64,000 nt of DNA from Duganella rivi. Its GTDB lineage: Bacteria; Pseudomonadota; Gammaproteobacteria; Burkholderiales; Burkholderiaceae_D. The stretch lies in assembly GCF_009857435.1 (NCBI RefSeq), contig NZ_WWCK01000001.1:434001-498000 (forward strand), read 5' to 3'. The notes under the pieces are model-generated. The model saw only the letters and a program-made list of their open reading frames with translations, did not search any database and had not been told where the DNA came from. This document shows positions 62,612 through 64,000 of the stretch, piece by piece. A program made the translations under genes and the position numbers. How positions within the stretch are numbered: position 1 is the stretch's first letter; every line of letters begins with the position of its first letter.

Positions 62612-64000
62612 TTAGAACTTCAGGTTGGCGCCCACGGTGATCAGACGACCAACTGCGTCGTAGGTCTGTGGGAAGGTATTGCCGCTGTTGACCGCGGTGG
62701 TGGAGATGGTGCTACCCACGATAGGCGGTTTCTTGTTCGCTGCGTTGTTGATGCTGATGTTGAAACGCAGGTTCTTCGAGTAGTTGTACACGCCCGACAG
62801 GTCGACGTAGTTGAACGCCTTGATGTGCGAGTAAGCAGGCAGGAAGGTGCCAGCCAGCGGCTCGACATCGATAGCGCTGGTGTAACGCCAGTTGTAGCCC
62901 AGGGCGAAGTCGCCAACGTTCCAGGTGGTGCGCTGGTTGAACTTGTTCTTGAACACAGGTGCGTTAGCTACGTTGCCGCAAGCGGTCGAGTAGTAGCCCA
63001 GGCAGTCGCGGTTGATCGACACCGAGGTGCCCTGGAAGTCGAAGCTCTGCACGTGGGTGAAGTTCAGGCCCAGGTCGAAGCTGCCGAATTTCGGATCCAG
63101 GCCAATGTTCTTGGCTGGCAGCTTGTAGTTCACGGTCAGGTCGAAACCAGTGGTTTTCTGGTTGCCGGCGTTCGACAGCGGGGTCTGTACACCTTTTGCA
63201 TCCACACCGTTGAAGGTACCGTTGGCTGGGTTACGGCCAATCATGCCGCAGTACGCGTTCAGGGTGTAGCTTGGGTTCAGGTTGTAGCAGCCATCCAGCA
63301 CGTCGGTGGTCGACAGGCTCGAAATCGCTTCTTTAATCTTGATCTGGTAGTAGTCCAGCGAGATTGCCAGCTTAGGCAGCGGTTCCCACACGAAGCCCAG
63401 GGTTTTGGTCTTCGCGACTTCAGGGCCCAGGTTAGGGTTACCGCCGCTCAGGTTGTTGATCTGGCCAGCCGATGGTGCGGACAGCGAACCGATTTCGGTT
63501 TGCGGCACACCGGTCAGACGGCACAGGTTCGACAGGGTGCCGGCGGTATTCGCCTGCGCCTGGTTGATGCGGGTGCCCTGGCATGGGTCAACCGCCAGGT
63601 TCGACAGGCCGGTCACTTGTGGCGCGAACAGTTCGTTCACGTTAGGTGCGCGGGTTGCCTTCTGAACCATACCGCGGAAGCGGATCGACTTGACTGGTTC
63701 CCAGTCGGCGCCCAGTTTCCAGCTGTTGTAGCTCTGGTCGTCCTTGTTGCCCGATTTGAACTGGGTTTCGCGGTAGCCGACGTCAGCATTCAACGAACGG
63801 ACGAATGGCTTGTCCTTGATCAGCGGGATCGACGATTCGATCGCCAGTTCGCGCAGGCGGAAGGTGCCCGAACGGTCTGGGGTTGGCGCGCCGGTGCCCA
63901 GCACTTCGCCGCTGATTTGCGACGCTGCGTCGGACTGGGTGCCAGCGGCAACTTTACGCTGTTCGGCGGTCACTGCGACGTTGATTGGGGTGTTGGCCCA
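62612..64000 (-). CDS. TonB-dependent receptor (TBDR9), C-terminal part only
   Basis: At least 462 C-terminal residues are visible, the frame being open to the right edge of the window (WANTPINVAVTAEQRKVAAG at the edge). They are beta-barrel: MVQKATRAPNVNELFAPQ, a two-Cys segment (VDPCQG to NLCRLTG), GGNPNLGPEVAKTKTLGFVW and a C-terminus GANLKF ending in Phe. The style is closer to TBDR8 than to TBDR1-7. Signal peptide and plug lie outside. Confidence 0.92.
   Translation of the reverse strand, partial: WANTPINVAVTAEQRKVAAGTQSDAASQISGEVLGTGAPTPDRSGTFRLRELAIESSIPLIKDKPFVRSLNADVGYRETQFKSGNKDDQSYNSWKLGADWEPVKSIRFRGMVQKATRAPNVNELFAPQVTGLSNLAVDPCQGTRINQAQANTAGTLSNLCRLTGVPQTEIGSLSAPSAGQINNLSGGNPNLGPEVAKTKTLGFVWEPLPKLAISLDYYQIKIKEAISSLSTTDVLDGCYNLNPSYTLNAYCGMIGRNPANGTFNGVDAKGVQTPLSNAGNQKTTGFDLTVNYKLPAKNIGLDPKFGSFDLGLNFTHVQSFDFQGTSVSINRDCLGYYSTACGNVANAPVFKNKFNQRTTWNVGDFALGYNWRYTSAIDVEPLAGTFLPAYSHIKAFNYVDLSGVYNYSKNLRFNISINNAANKKPPIVGSTISTTAVNSGNTFPQTYDAVGRLITVGANLKF

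Overview
The window is GC-rich, densely coded DNA from a betaproteobacterium, most likely an Oxalobacteraceae member of the Massilia/Duganella/Janthinobacterium type. This rests on gene order and protein character (rimP-nusA-infB-rbfA-truB-typA; glnE divergent from yhdP-nit-tldD; tkt-gap; rsmE) and on a large family of TonB-dependent receptors (TBDRs) that share an unusual N-terminus. No database search was possible, so the genus is inference.

Layout. 1-2.9 kb: 5' part of an XRE regulator, a GNAT acetyltransferase and a DUF3141 (PHA-synthase-like hydrolase) gene. 3.0-11.5 kb: the minus-strand translation/transcription operon rimP-nusA-infB-rbfA-truB, then typA, preceded by a compact structured RNA that ends in an intrinsic terminator. 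11.7-16.9 kb: rluB, scpB, a candidate 42-aa protein, glucokinase and a DedA-rhodanese fusion. 16.9-22.4 kb: a Yej/Dpp-like oligopeptide ABC operon whose double ATPase carries a REP-like element read in frame through its linker. 22.7-45.3 kb: seven plus-strand TBDR genes (TBDR1-7), interrupted only by the minus-strand DAHP synthase gene aroG. 45.4-54.8 kb: tldD, a nitrilase-family amidase, yhdP and, divergently, glnE. 54.8-64 kb: a small periplasmic Cache protein, TBDR8, gap and tkt, rsmE and the C-terminal part of TBDR9 (minus strand).

Main points. (1) aroG has a 26-codon leader ORF packed with Phe, Tyr and Trp codons, followed by a terminator and an alternative pairing. This looks like ribosome-mediated attenuation of the shikimate pathway, and the promoter position suggests that the leader mRNA starts at its own AUG. 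(2) A promoter, a folded ~90-nt RNA and a terminator precede rimP-nusA and look like an attenuator or small RNA. (3) TBDR1-5 share a promoter pattern (TTGACR, 15-nt spacer, TGN, TYTSAT), and several have NtrC-like GCACC-N5-GGTGC sites upstream, which suggests co-regulated nutrient uptake. TBDR3 and TBDR4 are a tandem duplication with nearly identical plugs and diverged barrel segments. (4) A 30-bp perfect palindrome occurs three times at gene 3' ends; two copies also share a flanking block.

How the genes fit together: the TBDRs and the peptide ABC transporter would bring organic nutrients across the outer and inner membranes. Glk, Gap and Tkt serve sugar catabolism, Tkt supplies erythrose-4-phosphate to AroG, and GlnE tunes glutamine synthetase. 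The rest is housekeeping.
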